Assembly: GCF_932276165.1 (NCBI RefSeq)
Contig: NC_063988.1
Location: 4,836,001 to 4,900,000, forward strand
DNA: 64,000 nt
Reading direction: 5' to 3'
DNA from: Plutella xylostella
Lineage: Eukaryota; Arthropoda; Insecta; Lepidoptera; Plutellidae
Shown here: positions 22,501 through 37,500 of the stretch, piece by piece
How positions within the stretch are numbered: position 1 is the stretch's first letter
Layout: every line of letters begins with the position of its first letter
Program-made: the position numbers and the translations under genes
The notes under the pieces: generated by a model
What the model was told of the DNA's origin: nothing
Database searches by the model: none
Seen by the model: only the letters and a program-made list of their open reading frames with translations

Positions 22501-25500
22501 TGAGTTAAACAGTAAATATTGGTAAAATATAATTCCCATTATAGATATAATTCATTTTAGGTAAGTACTTAATCCTATTATTGCTTTTGTCAAAATATCC
22601 TGTTTTTTCTTTATCGTAGAAAACATATATAAATTCACGAATTGAAAACGACAACAATGATTGGACAGTTGGACATTAATGTTAAATGTCTACTTATACA
22701 TAATACTTTTATATGTATAGTTAGGTGAGGATACTACTATGCCTACTTATACTAGTAACTATAAATATTTTACAAAGATCATGATTTAATTAAGTAGATA
22801 CTTGGTACGGTTTTTGACAATATTTGGTTATTTGGCAGCAGCGTGGTGGGAAATAGCCTAAGATTAGAAAGGCAGTTTCGACCTAAGTGCACTATTCGAA
22901 AAATTCAGGTGCAGGCACAAACATTTTCGCAGAGAATGAGAGAGCATATAATATAGAGTTTCGAACTAATAGGGTTCTAATACGGTTCCGAACCTCAAAA
23001 GGAAAAAAAAACTGAACCTTATAAGGCTTTACATTACAGGATCACATTGTTGTCCGTACGTCTTCAGTCTGTCTATCAAATAAGATCCACTTTATCTCGC
23101 AAACGCATGGAGATATCTAGTTTAAAAGTCATAATATTATTCAAATCTAAGGTCCCATAAAGCTGTGTATTTATAAATCCACTTTCTATTTTAACGTAAA
23201 AAAGATTATTATTTATTAGATAGGCAGAAAATGACTCTTCTGTAGTCTGTGGCAAAGGCATACCAATGTGATCTAATTCAAAGTGATGTGCGAGCGAGTG
23301 CGACACTCTGGAGCTGCGCCAACTTGCAATAACCATATCAACTCGCGAGCGGACGTAAACAACCGATGAATACATTTTAAAGCTTCCTGCGCTTGTTTCT
23401 GCTATATCTATCGTTCGGTATATCTAGCTAACCCATCAATCATCATCATCATCATCATTGCGTTTCTGCTGGACGCCTCTCACAGGAAGCGCGACACGAC
23501 AACACTCTGTCCTCGGCCTTCCTCATCCAGCACTAAGGGCGGCCGAAGCAGCTCTCACCAAGGTCTAACAGGCCGGATTAAGTTGTACTGAAATGGATGA
23601 TACACAACATCGATTAATTTTATAAGAAAAGAAAAATACTTAAAACATTTATTTACTTATGTCAATGAAATTCCCGTAATCAACCATACTACTTATATCG
23701 AGATAAGAAAAGCTGTGCGTGACAATGCTGCTGAAACCTGGGAAGGTCAATCGTTAAGTTTCAGTAGATCGAGAAATGCGTAGCTATAGTACCTACGTAC
23801 TTACAGTAGTACGTACCACAGGGTACACAGTAGATTCGCCACGGTTAGTCGAAAGAAATAAGATTGCACATTAAGACGTCTGCCATAATAATTAATCGGT
23901 GTTGGGTTTAATTCTCTTAAGTTAAGACATGTGAAAGATAACTTCAATTAAAGTGTATTTAATGAATTAATTATAGTTGGTGTAATTAATTACAATGACT
24001 AATGGCACGAAGTCGAAGAAGACATACTTACCCGACTATAATTCCTTGCTTGTGATCTCGGTTGCTAATGGTCGCTGAACTTTTAAGTGACTGAAACGGA
24101 CGCTTGCATCGATTTATGTTCAACTTTACTGAAATAAGTGACTAAGTAGACTGGTGCCTAGGTATATAATTTGTGTAGTGTAATTTGTATAGTGTACATA
24201 GCTGACCGCCCTTTTGACCAAACACACCTATCTGTTTTGAAAGTCCGTTTACCTGCTTTGAGAGTTCAACAGCAATTAATCAAATTCCTACTAAAAATAA
24301 CCAACAGTATGAACTGTCAAGTAATTAATTGCTACCTATGTACTTACTTAGTTTTATTTAATTGAACTTATTGAAACATCTAGACCTACTTTTTTACAAT
24401 CCTCCTTTTGTTTCCAGGGCATGGCGACTACGTCAAGAAGTAGAAGAAAGGTAAGAAGTATTTGACTAAGGCGTTCTTGTGACCGCAGGCAGGAGGCATG
24501 CAGAAATTTGTGTCAAATATGTGTGGTGTGACAAAGCGGCGCCCGCGGCAACAATTCAGAAGGGGGCAGCGAGGTGCCGCCGCGCCCCGGGGGCGCCCCA
24601 CGCTCCGCCCGCGCCGCATGCCTGGCATCCCTCAGAGCTTTGTTCCCACACTCAAACAGATAACTTGTGTTGTGATGCATGACCCTAACTATGCAGAACC
24701 GAAAACTATGTAGGTACTTATTATTCGTTTGAATGAACCCCGTTCGCTGTAAAATGACATAGAATACCTGTAATAACTTTTTAAAATACTGGCACGTGTA
24801 CCTAGGTTATTTTCTGTTTTACTCAAAATTAAATAGTTATAGGCGAAATTTACTACACCATTTTCGTCACGCAATTATGCTATTAGGGCAAAAGTTACAA
24901 CTGCTGTGACTAGGTATGGCATTCAGTACATCTAGGAATTTCTTTATCCATTAAAATATAACCTTCGCATTCATACTTAGATCGCGTTTTGTAGTTATTA
25001 ATTTGAAGCCATATATGGCCAAAAATACCATCTCTATCACTTTCTTCTTATTATAATCCAACGCTATAAGTACTTATAATAATATATGCCCTCTTGGACA
25101 TGAGTACATCGGTAGGGGCTGATGGTGTAGTAAACCCACCTGCCTTATCTTCCAATGTACCTATTTGGCAGAGCGTAGTGTGAAGTCATATTTTCCAAAA
25201 GCTTAAGTTTAATGTTTACACGGCGTTGTATCACACGTTGTCACGATGCCAAGCGCGGAACACGCTATTTTCTACGCCAAATTCATTTGCCGGCAGTTAA
25301 GCCATTCGTCCGGTGGCCCATGGCTCATAATAATTCGTTCCGTTCTTAACCTTGTCATTTATAAGATGACATCGCGGCTGGCGCCAAGACACCAGCTGCC
25401 TGGAGCAGTAAATACCTGATACTTATGTGTGACTTGCACCGGTGCACGACGACACATTGTCAATGTATGAAGCAGTTCGGCGCAATTAACATTCGGTGTC

Positions 25501-28500
25501 ACATCTAACTCTGAATCGTTTTATTTTAGAGCACGACATAGTTAGATCTATGCCAATGATCAAGCTTTCGAAGTTGGCAGCTGTTCATTGTTGCAAATAA
25601 CCAGCGTATGTAGGAAGGTATAGGTATAATATTATATGATGGACGGATTCGAAATGATGACACGACGTGAGCTGGTCGAGTCTCATTGAGGAGGCGCGAG
25701 GCGAGGGCTTCCGCGCTCCCGGCCTTAACTACTTCCTCTCACACCTTCATATATAGCTCTGAAAGCGGCCGAGGTTGACAGTAAGCAAACGTTAACGATT
25801 CCTATATTAAAAATCCTTCTTTTCTACTTCAACGCACGTATACTTAGTAATAATATAATGTAAATATGATAGGTCATAGGTACACTATGTGGAAAAAATA
25901 CAATTTGTTTGGTTGACCTTAGCCGTGAACGCTGAAGGTTTATTCATGTCAGCCTCTATTATAATGTCGCCGCACAATCGCATCCATTAGCTTTCCCACC
26001 AATAAAATGCCGGCAATGTGTGATATGAAAATGCTTTCGGCTTATTTATTAGTTCAATATTAGATAAAGCGAGTCGCAATATTGATAACGAGAAGTAGAA
26101 AGATATATTTTTTGTTATCGCTTTTCTTATATTGTTATTTTAGATATCGTGTTCATTAGTCGGTTTCCTCGATGTCTGAAGGTGGTTGTTTGTTGCAGAC
26201 AGAGGATGAGAAGAAGAACAAGAAGCGGCAGTCGCCGGTGGACGACCGGCCGGCCGTGCCCTCGCCCAGCGAAGCCATGCTCAACAGTGAGTTCCACATA
26301 CCTACAAAGTGTTTTCATATCATATCGTCTATCAATACTTCATTATTACAGTTCTCTGCACAATGGCCGTGAACTTGGAAATTTAACCGTCAGTGTATTG
26401 TAGATATTGGACGTGCTGTCGCTACATTTAGGGTGGCTTCACACCGGTATACCTACTACGTTTATATCGAGTAAACAAGCTATAGGTAAGTACTGTTTGT
26501 GTTAGTTTTAGGGGAGTGAGGAACCGGATAGTGTCTGTTTACCGGAAACGTCATTATGTAGGTAAATACCACTATGGATACCTGTATCGATTCGCGATTT
26601 TTGTTGTCCATTAAGTTACGTTACGATGTCTATACTTTAGTTTTCCCAGCTCGAAACCGCGAGCTTTCTGAAAAGCTCGTCGAGTGGGCAGCAGATGAGT
26701 AGTATCGGAGATACTTAGATGATAGCGGGTCATCATGTTTCACGCCTATCTGACGTATCGTGACTGTAGTACTATATTTGCTGATAAACTATTTAATGAG
26801 GTCTAAGTATAAGTTAGTTGTGTTTTTGTTTGTTTGCGAGATCTTCATATAGAGGTATCTCAAACAGAATAGTGAACACAATTATTGGTAACTAGCTTTT
26901 GCCTGTGTGGCTTCTCACGCGTTAAATTCGTAGTAACTAATATAGATAGGTACAATTTCTTTTTCTTGAAATTATCAGTGGTTAGAGGTACAACTTAAGC
27001 ATCTTATTATGCATACATACAAACATTCCTCTTAAATGAGTTAAATGGCCATAAAAACCGTGAAGTGGTTTATAAAAAATAAGTAAGTATACTTTTCATA
27101 ATACAGACAGATGTGGGAAGCGACTTTGCTTTACACTATGTAATTATAGTGATACTACACTACATAAGCATCAGTATACTTACTAGGTATTTTGTTAAGA
27201 CTGCTAATACATAGGTAGGGAAAGTTTATAGAATCAAATTCCTTCATATTTGCAAATTAGTGGTTCGTAATTTCACAAGGCAAAGCGTTATCTTGTTTGG
27301 CATCAAGATGGAGGTTGATAGATAATGATTTCCCCAGCTTTATTAACACAGACATTAATTTTACAAACAAATTATGTCATCTTTCTCTACAAAACAATAC
27401 TAAACAATTTCTCTAGTAACGTCTTCGTCAGTTTGTTCATAGGTTGTCTTTTTCTTAAGAAGACTGCTATTAAGTACTTACCTATAGGTTATCTTTAATA
27501 TCGCACATACTTAAATAAACCCGTAAAATCTTTATCGTCATGACGTGACGAAAATGTTCATACCTTGGGTAAACCCAGAGGACATTAAAGTATATGGAAA
27601 AAGAATTTATATAAATGTTCATTTCATGGACATTTATATAATGTTAATAGAACTTTACAATTAGAAAAGAACGTAAAGCTTATAAATCATTTAAAACTAA
27701 AAAAAATGAAAGCTGTAGGCATTTGCATTCATAAAATATGAGACTATTTAAATTATTCAGAGTAATCGCTTTAGAAATATTTTTGTGGCCACTAAATTAC
27801 TGTCTTTCAGGAATGTGGCATGAAGCAATGAGCGAACCTTGAGCCAGCGGATAAATGTCGCTAGTGAGAACGCTCACTTCACGATTATCGTATCGTACCT
27901 ACTTATTATTTTAGAATGTAGATATTTTGGGAAATATACCTACATTGTATAAATATAGCAAAAAAAACGTATGACCGGCTTAAACGCCCATTACTCCGGC
28001 GCAAAAATGAATTTTGGCAAACGTTTAAACAATAAAATGACACCACGGATAATATATTGAAGATATATCAAGAAGATATTTGTCACATGAAAAAGTAAAT
28101 ATTACAGAAGTACCTACTGCATTCCTATGTTAAATAAAGATTTTGATTAGATAGGTACCTACAATGTATAAGTGAAATCGTTTTTTAGGGTTCCGTAGCC
28201 AAAATGGCAAAAACGGAACCCTTATAGTTTCGTCATGTCCGTCTGTCCGTCTGTCCGTCTGTCACAGCCGATTTACTCGGAAACTATAAGTACTACAGTG
28301 ATGAAATTTGATGGGAATATGTGTTGTATGAACCGCTACAAAAATATGACACTAAATAGTAAAAAAAAGAATTGGGGGTGGGGCCCCCCATACATGTAAC
28401 TGAGGGATGAAATTTTTTTTTTCGATGTACGGTGGCCTGCGCCTAAAAGTATACAGGCGGAGTTTTTAAAATAGCGATCCTTGATTATGAAGGGACCAGC

Positions 28501-31500
28501 TACATCTGTTATAAATCCGGGGACGTGTTGTGTGTGATGTGTGTAGCAGTGGTGTTTATGTGGATGTGCTTGAGCAGCATGTGAGCTTGAGATCGCTATT
28601 TTAAAAACTCCGCCTGTATACTTTTAGGCGCAGGCCACCGTACATACCCGTGTGGGGTATCAATGGAAAGGTCTTTTAAAATGATATAAAGTTTTCTAAA
28701 AAACATTTTTCTTAAAGTGAACGGTTTTTGAGATATCAGCTCTCAAAGTCGTAAAAAGTATGTCCCCCCCCCTCTATTTTTATAACTACGGGGTATAAAA
28801 TTCTAAAAAAAATAGAGGTGATGCATGCTAATTAACTCTTTCAACGATTTTTGGTTTGATCAAAGTATCTCTTATAGTTTTTGAGATAGGTTGATTTAAC
28901 TGTAATTGCTGCTACGGAACCCTTTGTGCGCGAGCCCGACTCGCACTTGGCCGGTTTTTTAACTCAGGGTTTTTCGGATTAACAGATGATTAGAATATTA
29001 TAGTTAAAAGAAACTTTATTCTTGTAGCTTTTACAAAAGAGACAAAACACTATCATAAATTCATAACTTATGGCTTATGAATCATACGTTTCACGGACAT
29101 ATTATACTATCTACATATAAATATATCACCTGTTTGAAAAGGAAAGAAAAACTTTCATTTGAGTTTGGAATTCTAATTACGTGAGACCTATTATTATCTA
29201 TGTGTTGATAGGTGTACATAACTATGTTGTGTGTACCTCAATATGAGATAAGACAGCGTTGGTAAACATCATAACTTCACGAAGATCTTCTGCAAACACG
29301 GGACGTCGTTTAGTCGCTGATAATCAGGCTGACACCTGCAGCTCCACAGTCCTTCATTATCGTGTTACCTGATAACATTTCTATGCTCACTATATATCTC
29401 GTTTATCATCCCGAAATATTAATGAAATAGCAAATAATTTGTTATCTTCTCAAGTGTTATACCATTGGATTCTAAAAGTGGTGCTATCAGAATGACAACC
29501 AACCAACCGAAAAATAATGAATTTTGTAAGTACCTGCAGTGGCTGGCATGGCTACATACTATACTACAATGTTCAAATAAGTTTTTGTATTTTGTGTGCA
29601 AGTAGGTGATTTACCTATTACACTAACTATTTCATAAGATTTTAGAGATCAACGATACTACTTTGCCTTAACTGTTAGCCCTCATTAAATTTAGATTAGA
29701 TATAGGTACAAAAATTACAAAGAATATTTTTTGTTCTTTAGAAATTTTTAGATTTTTCGGAATTTTAACTTACCTGCATAAGTAATTATATCGTATAACA
29801 TCACAATAAGTAACACATATACAACAACAAAATAACATTCAAAGTAGATGAGATCCGAGTTCCAAGTGCGACGCCAACTGCCTACGACCTTGCTACGAAT
29901 ATTCGTAGCAGCTACGACAGGGATTTGCTACAGAACTGTTGAAAAAAAACTTTAGTGGTGTTTTTCAATAATATCAAAAGTTTAAAAATTCATGAATTCC
30001 TATGGTATTACCTATTAAGTATAAGTAAAGTTAAAACACACTGGTAGAAGGACCCCAGAGACAGCTAGTATAACCGATAAACTACTTTATTTAGTTTAAT
30101 TTTAATCGCTTATTTTTTTGGGTTTTTCTTATCACAACTGACCTTGACCTTAGTTATTATTTTTATTCCATACCCATTTTTGTTAGGTAATATTGTATGA
30201 ATGCAAATACTTACGGAACAGCCAAAGCTTGCCAACTCAGAGAAGCTTATCGCTCTACATTAGTCTTCAACTCTTCACAGAAATAGATTGAGATATTTTA
30301 TAATTAAAATCAATGATACCTAATCGATAGTAACGTTGGAGCATGATGGTAAATTTAAAATGAAGGTCTAAAGATTCGCTATACGCTATACCATTAAAAT
30401 ATCCATTTGAGACTGATTTTAATATAATAGCTTTTTTCGCTATTCGAAATTTTGTTCGAAGTGTGTCTGGTACCTTGACAGAACTTCGATCAGTTCACTG
30501 ACAGAATTCCATCCAGTACCCTGTTTATACTATTACTAGTATTACTATTATAAATTTATAACAAAATGCCTTTATAAATAACTATGCAATAAATTGTGCA
30601 CAGTATCAGTATCATTCATCACATAAATCTTCTTACACCATTCTGATTATTTTTACTCGTTGAGAATGTCTTTTGTAGTCCCTATATAATACAATACAAT
30701 AAACTTTATTTGCACACCATAAAAAACAACTTAAATCTAACTTAAATAACAGAAATGCACGAATGGCGGTCTTATCGCTAAAAGCGATAAAACATAACTT
30801 GTATTTGCCCAAAAAACGATTTAAACAGGTATTTTTTTCTCTTGTAGACCTGCGCACAGCGTTCGGTCTGCTGGACCGCGACAGCGACGGGCACGTGACG
30901 CCGGCCGAGCTGCAGTTCATGCTGCGCAACCTCGGCATCGAGGTGCACGACGACCTCATCGCCGAGCTCGTCAAGGACGCCAGCAAGACTGGTCAGTATT
31001 CTACCCTTTAGGGGATCCCCGGCGCCAGCGCGCTGGCCTCGTCGGGTCATCGTTAAGGACGCTAGCAAGACTGGTCAGTATCCCACCTGTTACCACATCA
31101 GGGAGGGTCTCCCTGTACCTACCCCGGCACCGGCGCGCTGGCGTCGCGTCGTCATGTGTTGATGATCATTGATATTCCTCTGACCTCTCTCATCATCATC
31201 ATCTTAACGTTTTGGGTGTAATTGGATTCTAGTTAATGCCATAGTTTGGAAAATAACATAAAATTAGAAAGGATAAGATTATCCTTTCATTCTTACGTTG
31301 CACATTCGTTTAATTATGGTTATATACATATTATTAGTACTTGCTTGTAACATAAATAAACATCACTAATATTTATAAATCAAAGCAAAGGTTCAACTGA
31401 AACGAATCACAGTTTCAGTCGTAGGCTGTGTGCTACGTGCTACGAATGCTACGAATTCTCGTAGCGGCTACGAAACTTAGGGTCTACGAAAGTTTAGTTT

Positions 31501-34500
31501 CTAAGAAAAATCGTTCATTAATTACATAGGTACACTTTTTATTTCGTTCTTTATTTACATCCTATTCTATATTATACTGATGAAAACGATAACGATATAT
31601 ACATATAACTGAAAACGTACAAACTTTGTATTTTGAATAAGTACCTAGTTTAATGCTGATTAATTATTATAATTTACTATGAGCGTGGAAGCACCTGTAA
31701 GTAGGTAAGTATATTAAATAGACAGGTCATTTTACACTGCAGTCAAAGGATTAATATTACTGGGAATGGAGCCAAATCGTGTAACCTTGACAAACATCAA
31801 GGTGTTAATGATGTTCTCCAGTCAATGCCCAATGGTTACTTTTGTACCAAGGTATACGTATACTTAATGAATAATAAATAACACACACAAAAACACACAC
31901 ACACACTCACGCCTTGTACTAAGGTAAAATACTTCCTTGCGGGGTAGGCAGAGGGCATCGCTGCACCCACTTTTTGCCAGAGTGTTGTGTTAGTCCCAAT
32001 GTAATAGGAGGCGGGCCTATTGCCATTTTACGGGCACATCCAAGACCCGAGAACAAATATCTGTGTTTAAACAAATATCTGCCCCAGCTGGGAATCGAAC
32101 CCGGGACCTTCGGCTCAGTAGTCAGGGTCACTAACCACTACGCCATTCGGTCGTCTAAATAACATAGGTACAGGAATAATAATAACGATTATCTTCACGA
32201 ATCTAGCTCATAAAAAAATCCATACTTACTACAAAAATAGCAGTAGGTTACTAGCAAAAATGTGGGAAGTAATGGTCGTAATACGAAAAGAAACCCTAGA
32301 AGATTTCAGCAATACATTTTCCTCTTCAAAACCATAAAACTTTTGCACAATATAATTATGACCGCCCAACATTCTATACACTGCCATTATACTGCGTAAC
32401 AACGTTGAAAGTGTCAAATTTAAGTTAATTAGTAAAAGAGCACTTGCGAACCGCTATTGTGGCGTCAGGCTGGATCTCGCGACTTAATAACTATAATGAA
32501 GGTCTCAATGGAAGCTTAGGTTTGAACGTGGTTAAGTAGCAATGAGGAGGGTGACCGGGCGCCGGCAAACTGACTCGGAAATTTACCGGACAACTTCGGA
32601 ATTTTTCAGGCACCGATTACGTAAAGTTGCATAGAACTTTCAACATGGATTTGAAGAAACGGTTTGCATTGAAAGCTTAAACTGTAATACTTAGCGGTGC
32701 GCTAGGCAGCTGCCAAGCACAAAACTTTACGGGCCGTTCAGACTTTAATGTACGGGGCGCGTGGAGGCCACGCTAAGGTCACCAGTGATTGATGTACCGA
32801 CGGGGCTCAGCACGGCGGGTACCATTGGAACACTCCACTCCGTAATCAGAAGGAGTTACGCCTCATACGTGTTAATGTGTTGGTTCGGTGGCTCACGCGT
32901 TCTTATACTCTATCGATGGAACCGTTTCCAAATAGTATAAAGCCGAAGTAACATTATGGGCTGCTCGTACAAATAATAATGTTGGATCCACTTGGTGTTG
33001 TAATGACCTGTACTATAATTAGTACCGATGTACTTTTAAGGTTTGAGAGAAATTATATTTCGAATAATGAGAACATGAATAAATACTATAGTCATACGTT
33101 ATAATAAACGGCGTAGAACGAATTACCCTAATAATATCTGACGACGCCGCCGGTATATTCATCTCAACATTATACAACCGTCATTGTAATTATCACAAGC
33201 ATTAAAATAAACAGTGCATGCCAAAGTTAATAATGACAGACATTACCTGCGCCATAATGAGTGACAACATTATTATCGTATCAAAACAACACTATTGGAC
33301 TTATAGTTTGTATAATTTCAAGCCAAAAGACGAATTAGGTGTAAGGGAATTGAATGCGCGCCAGACGTGACCACATGCATTGGAATTTTTCCTTCTATAT
33401 TTATTGCAGAAAGGTATTAGTACGCGTACAGTGGAAGACGTCGTGGATATGAAAGTTATTCAAACATTTTAAACTCTATGACGACACGAATGTAAAGTAT
33501 ACGGGAACCTATCTTTATACGAGTACATTCATCTTATATAAACGGCGGTCAACGAGACCACCACTTGACTGTCCGCTTCCAAATATACAAACTGTCACTT
33601 GGCGCTGCCGATGCCGTGATGGCGCGGAGGACGACACCTTCAACCTATTATTAGACGACGTGTTTACGTTTCCCTACCATTCATATCTTTATTGTTGTTG
33701 GCAATGAAACGGCCGGCAAATGAACCAAAGTCTTTGATGGGTTCGTGTTGTCGAAGCAAACAAACAACTAAAAGATCACAAGATAATATTTCCCCGTCAA
33801 TACCTCGTTATTGCAAAATGGCGTGTAAGCTCGGCGCCCTTTGTCTTCTATTTAAAACTGCATTACCTATCCATTTTAAAACAAAGGACATACTGAGCTC
33901 GTATTATTTTTCAGATAAATAAAGGTACCTACTTACCTTTTCTTTTCAGAGGCTAGTTACTTAAGAAGATATCGGTTTCCTTTGTTACAGTTTTCCATTA
34001 AGTACCTACTTATATATTTAATAAGTACATGATATTTTCTTTGTTATAATGGAAACTAAGTATATTATTGTTGGTCCAGTTGCAAAGAAGTATAAGTACT
34101 TATATGCGGGGGTAGATTCGAATGAACTTATCGAAACAATCTTGAATCGGAAGCGGCGCGGGCCGACCCTAGTCACGAGTCACGACAAGGTTAGCCGCTC
34201 TATCACCACTACGCAACCCCTTGCTTGGTGTAACCTTTCAATCAACCCCGACAAGGTTTAAAATACAATGAACTCCAATATCAGTACAATCTGCTAGTTT
34301 CACCATACCTTATGAACTTCAGAACTACCTATGCTAACTCAAACCCGTTGATTTTCATACAGATTACAGCGACTTGATTTAATTAGCTTCCCTTTTTGCA
34401 AGCGAACTAATAATACTTAGGCACATCTAAAGTATATTTTAGGTTCATCAGCCCATGAATTTTACAGTAGGATATTACTTTAGTATTTAAATATAGGTAG

Positions 34501-37500
34501 GTATCTAAGTAAATTCATTTTATTAAAACATCAATCATGCTATTACAAAGGTTTTAATAAACTCTCGTATCACAATTTTATTACTTTAATCACCATAATC
34601 CAGTCGGGTTCATAACGCCTGAACTCAAGCATCGTAATAAAGCCTCGGGTTATTATAAGCTTCGAATATAATACAATAGGCTTACCGAGTATTTTTTTAA
34701 TGATCGGCTATAAAAATAGAGTCGCAAAACTGAATCATCATGAAGAGTTTTTGTGTAAAAAAACTGAAAGTGTGAACAATAACTACAGGAGTATCGTCAC
34801 CGCACTGTCGACCTCGCCTGCGCTACCAAGCGATAATTAAGATTTATCGATACCACCCTTTACTACCCTATTCAGTTAAACGACACGTTCCTATACCGAT
34901 ACTAAAGTGCTAAACTGCTAAACGACCAATGCAGTGTGCGACATAGCGAGTTTGAATCGTTTTTCTCGTTGCCATTGAGCTGGGAAAAGCTGTAAAAATT
35001 TAACTTCGTCGAACAAATAGCTGGCTAGAACTATACAGGATGCTAGAAAAGGTAGCTATTGAAAGAGAAAATTCAAAGTTTTTCAGAAAGAGCCACCGAG
35101 TCACACCTTTTTGTTCGATGCTTACTTTCACGTACCCTTGATAACATTATTTTAATACCTATATATACTTAGGTATATGGTGTCCATTGATTGAGGATTA
35201 CTTTATATTGCATTGTAATATACCTACCTAAATTCGTATATTTTATAAGTAGTTGCGTTAGCAGGGTTGAACCCTGCTGCATCCTTTCCTTCCCGTTCCT
35301 ATCGAAAATAGGTAAAAACAAACTCAAATAGGGCTGAAAAGCTGAAAATGTTGAGCTTTTCGAATAGCCAATCAGCAATAGAAACATTCTGATTGTTTTA
35401 TGTAAATTCGCTTTTGCACGAAATGCTACTGCAAATGAAATAACAAATACCGCAAATTGTAGATTGAATTGTAGATCGCGGTATTGTAAGGGATATGAAA
35501 TGTGTGACTAGCATTTTAAAGCTTTTTGTCAGCAATCATGCAGTTGCATAATGTTAAGTATAATAACTATTCAAATACATTGGAGATAATTTTAAGGTTT
35601 ATCCTAGGCAACTAGTTGCCAAAGAAGAATAAATAGGTACACTTTTTCCGTAACTGCGATTGTGAAACTTAATTGCCATGGCGCCCAAAAAACCTAAAAA
35701 TAAATAAATGAAACAATATTTTTTCAACTAAGTAATTTTCTTAACATCTAGAAGTTGGACTATATATAGACTCGTTAAATTTAAATTCTGTCAACCTATA
35801 TGTTCCGTTTCAGGCAACGGTCTAATAGACGAGAACGACTTCATGCAGTGGGTGACGAAGATCCAGGCGCTGCAGGGGCTGGACGTGGGCGCCAGCGGCG
35901 GCGACTCCGAGGAGGAGATCACGCAGGACCTGCTCGCCGCCTTTAAGTGAGTAGATGGGATGTACCAAATGGGGGTCCTATTTTTTAAAGCATTCAATTC
36001 TGAATTTGATTAAAATATTTACGTTTTAATTGGTTATATTCTGATGCGCTGTTCTGTCAGCTAGTTTTTTCTATTGTCATTGGAACTTATTCATTGCTCG
36101 TGAGTGCAGTACTTAGGGCCACTTGCAGAAACATATTAAATCTAGATTTAGTGTTCAATCTCGATTTAGTGTCAAATTTTATATGGACTGACGTTTCTAA
36201 AATCGAGATTTGACACTAAATCTAGATTTAAATGTTTGTGCAAGTGGCCCTAAATGGTCTTATCCGATTTTAGACCACAGCAAACCAAATGTGGAAGCGT
36301 CGTTAGTTATTGTTACCAAGTCTGTGGTGCGTGTAAAAGTAGTGTGTAAGTTGCACTACTTTGACCACTTTATCTAACGAGATGGCAGATAATCTCAATG
36401 AGAATTTGACGGCTTGGTTCAATTCAGAACCTTACCTATTCAATACCAAAATGGAAAGTGAAGTACGCTGCTGACCATTTACTTATACATAGCATACACA
36501 GATGGGGGTAGGTAGGCACACGGACCTACATTTTTTGTCCATTAAATTGAGCTTTATCCTATCAGTCATTTGGAAAACTATAAAGGGCGCAGCCTCGGTG
36601 TATTTGTCACAGCCACTCGCAGCTGAATATTCATGCTGTATAATCCCATTGCGACATGTCCATTAGCCGCGCCGCGTCACGTGATGGGATGGAACTCGAT
36701 CCTCATATTTGGACTAACAAATCCAGCTGAACTAAATTAAAATCCAGGATGAGTCTGGATAAAATTCATGGATATTTGGAGCTATTTTTAACGCGCAACC
36801 GAAAATGTGTGGCTAAAGTGTAACCTGAAGGGCAAGCACGCGGCGCATAACGCGTACATTAAGACGTGATAAAAGTTTCGCATCGCGCTCACTCTTGCGC
36901 GGCCTCGAGAGTGAGCGCGACGTAGAACTTTAGTGACGTCTTGATGTGCGCGACTTGCGCGGCTTGCGCCCCTTGTTACCTATATCCGTGTTAGTGCCTA
37001 TAGGATAGGAGGAAGAATAAGCCCATACTAAGTCTCTGCTACTCTCCATCCACAGGGTGTTTGACCGCGACGACAACGGCTACATCACTCGCGACGAGCT
37101 CCGCACGGCGCTGGAGATCATCGGCGAGCCCGTGACGGAGGCGCAGCTCAACCAGGTGCTGGCGCTCGGGGACATCGACCACGACGGACGCATCGACTAC
37201 GAAGGTATACCTGCACTACAGTAGGTCTTTGGGGCGTTTTCATAGGCGAGAGAATCGCGACGAGTAGACGTTTCGCGCATACTCAACCACTCGTCACATC
37301 GCAGCGCTAATATCACCGTATGGACACACCTTCTAGAGTATATAGAAGTGCGTGGCAAGACGATAGTAATGGTCGTGATTTTCAAGACTATGGAGACCGC
37401 CCCTTATGAGTTTTATGACGCACGTTATGCAAATATGCACGCGTTCTGAAAGTTCCAAAGGATGTGTTAAAGTGTGCTCTACCACGCTGATCTACGTACG

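Larger units (their letters stand above)
19539..24417 (+). other. intron 1 of EF-hand gene
   Basis: 4.9 kb. It contains a second GC-rich patch (19880-20060), an element with long degenerate inverted termini (20248-21023), a full SINE (22059-22447) and a non-LTR-related fragment (23437-23585). No additional gene is supported. Confidence 0.6.
26287..30847 (+). other. intron 3 of EF-hand gene
   Basis: 4.6 kb, AT-rich. It holds the nested repeat at 28183-28962, with MITE family A inside it, and small CTACGAA-rich palindromic strings near 29890-29925. No gene is supported. Confidence 0.6.
35947..37055 (+). other. intron 5 of EF-hand gene
   Basis: 1.1 kb. Contains two unrelated inverted-repeat elements (36114-36252 and 36828-36974). 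The remainder shows nothing recognisable. Confidence 0.6.

Noticed and set aside
23424..23460. ATC microsatellite as an independent feature
   Set aside because: Best explained as the 3' tail of the adjacent LINE fragment.
33692..33922. 76-aa ORF in EF-hand intron 4 as an alternative exon
   Set aside because: No similarity to EF-hand proteins and no convincing splice sites in phase.
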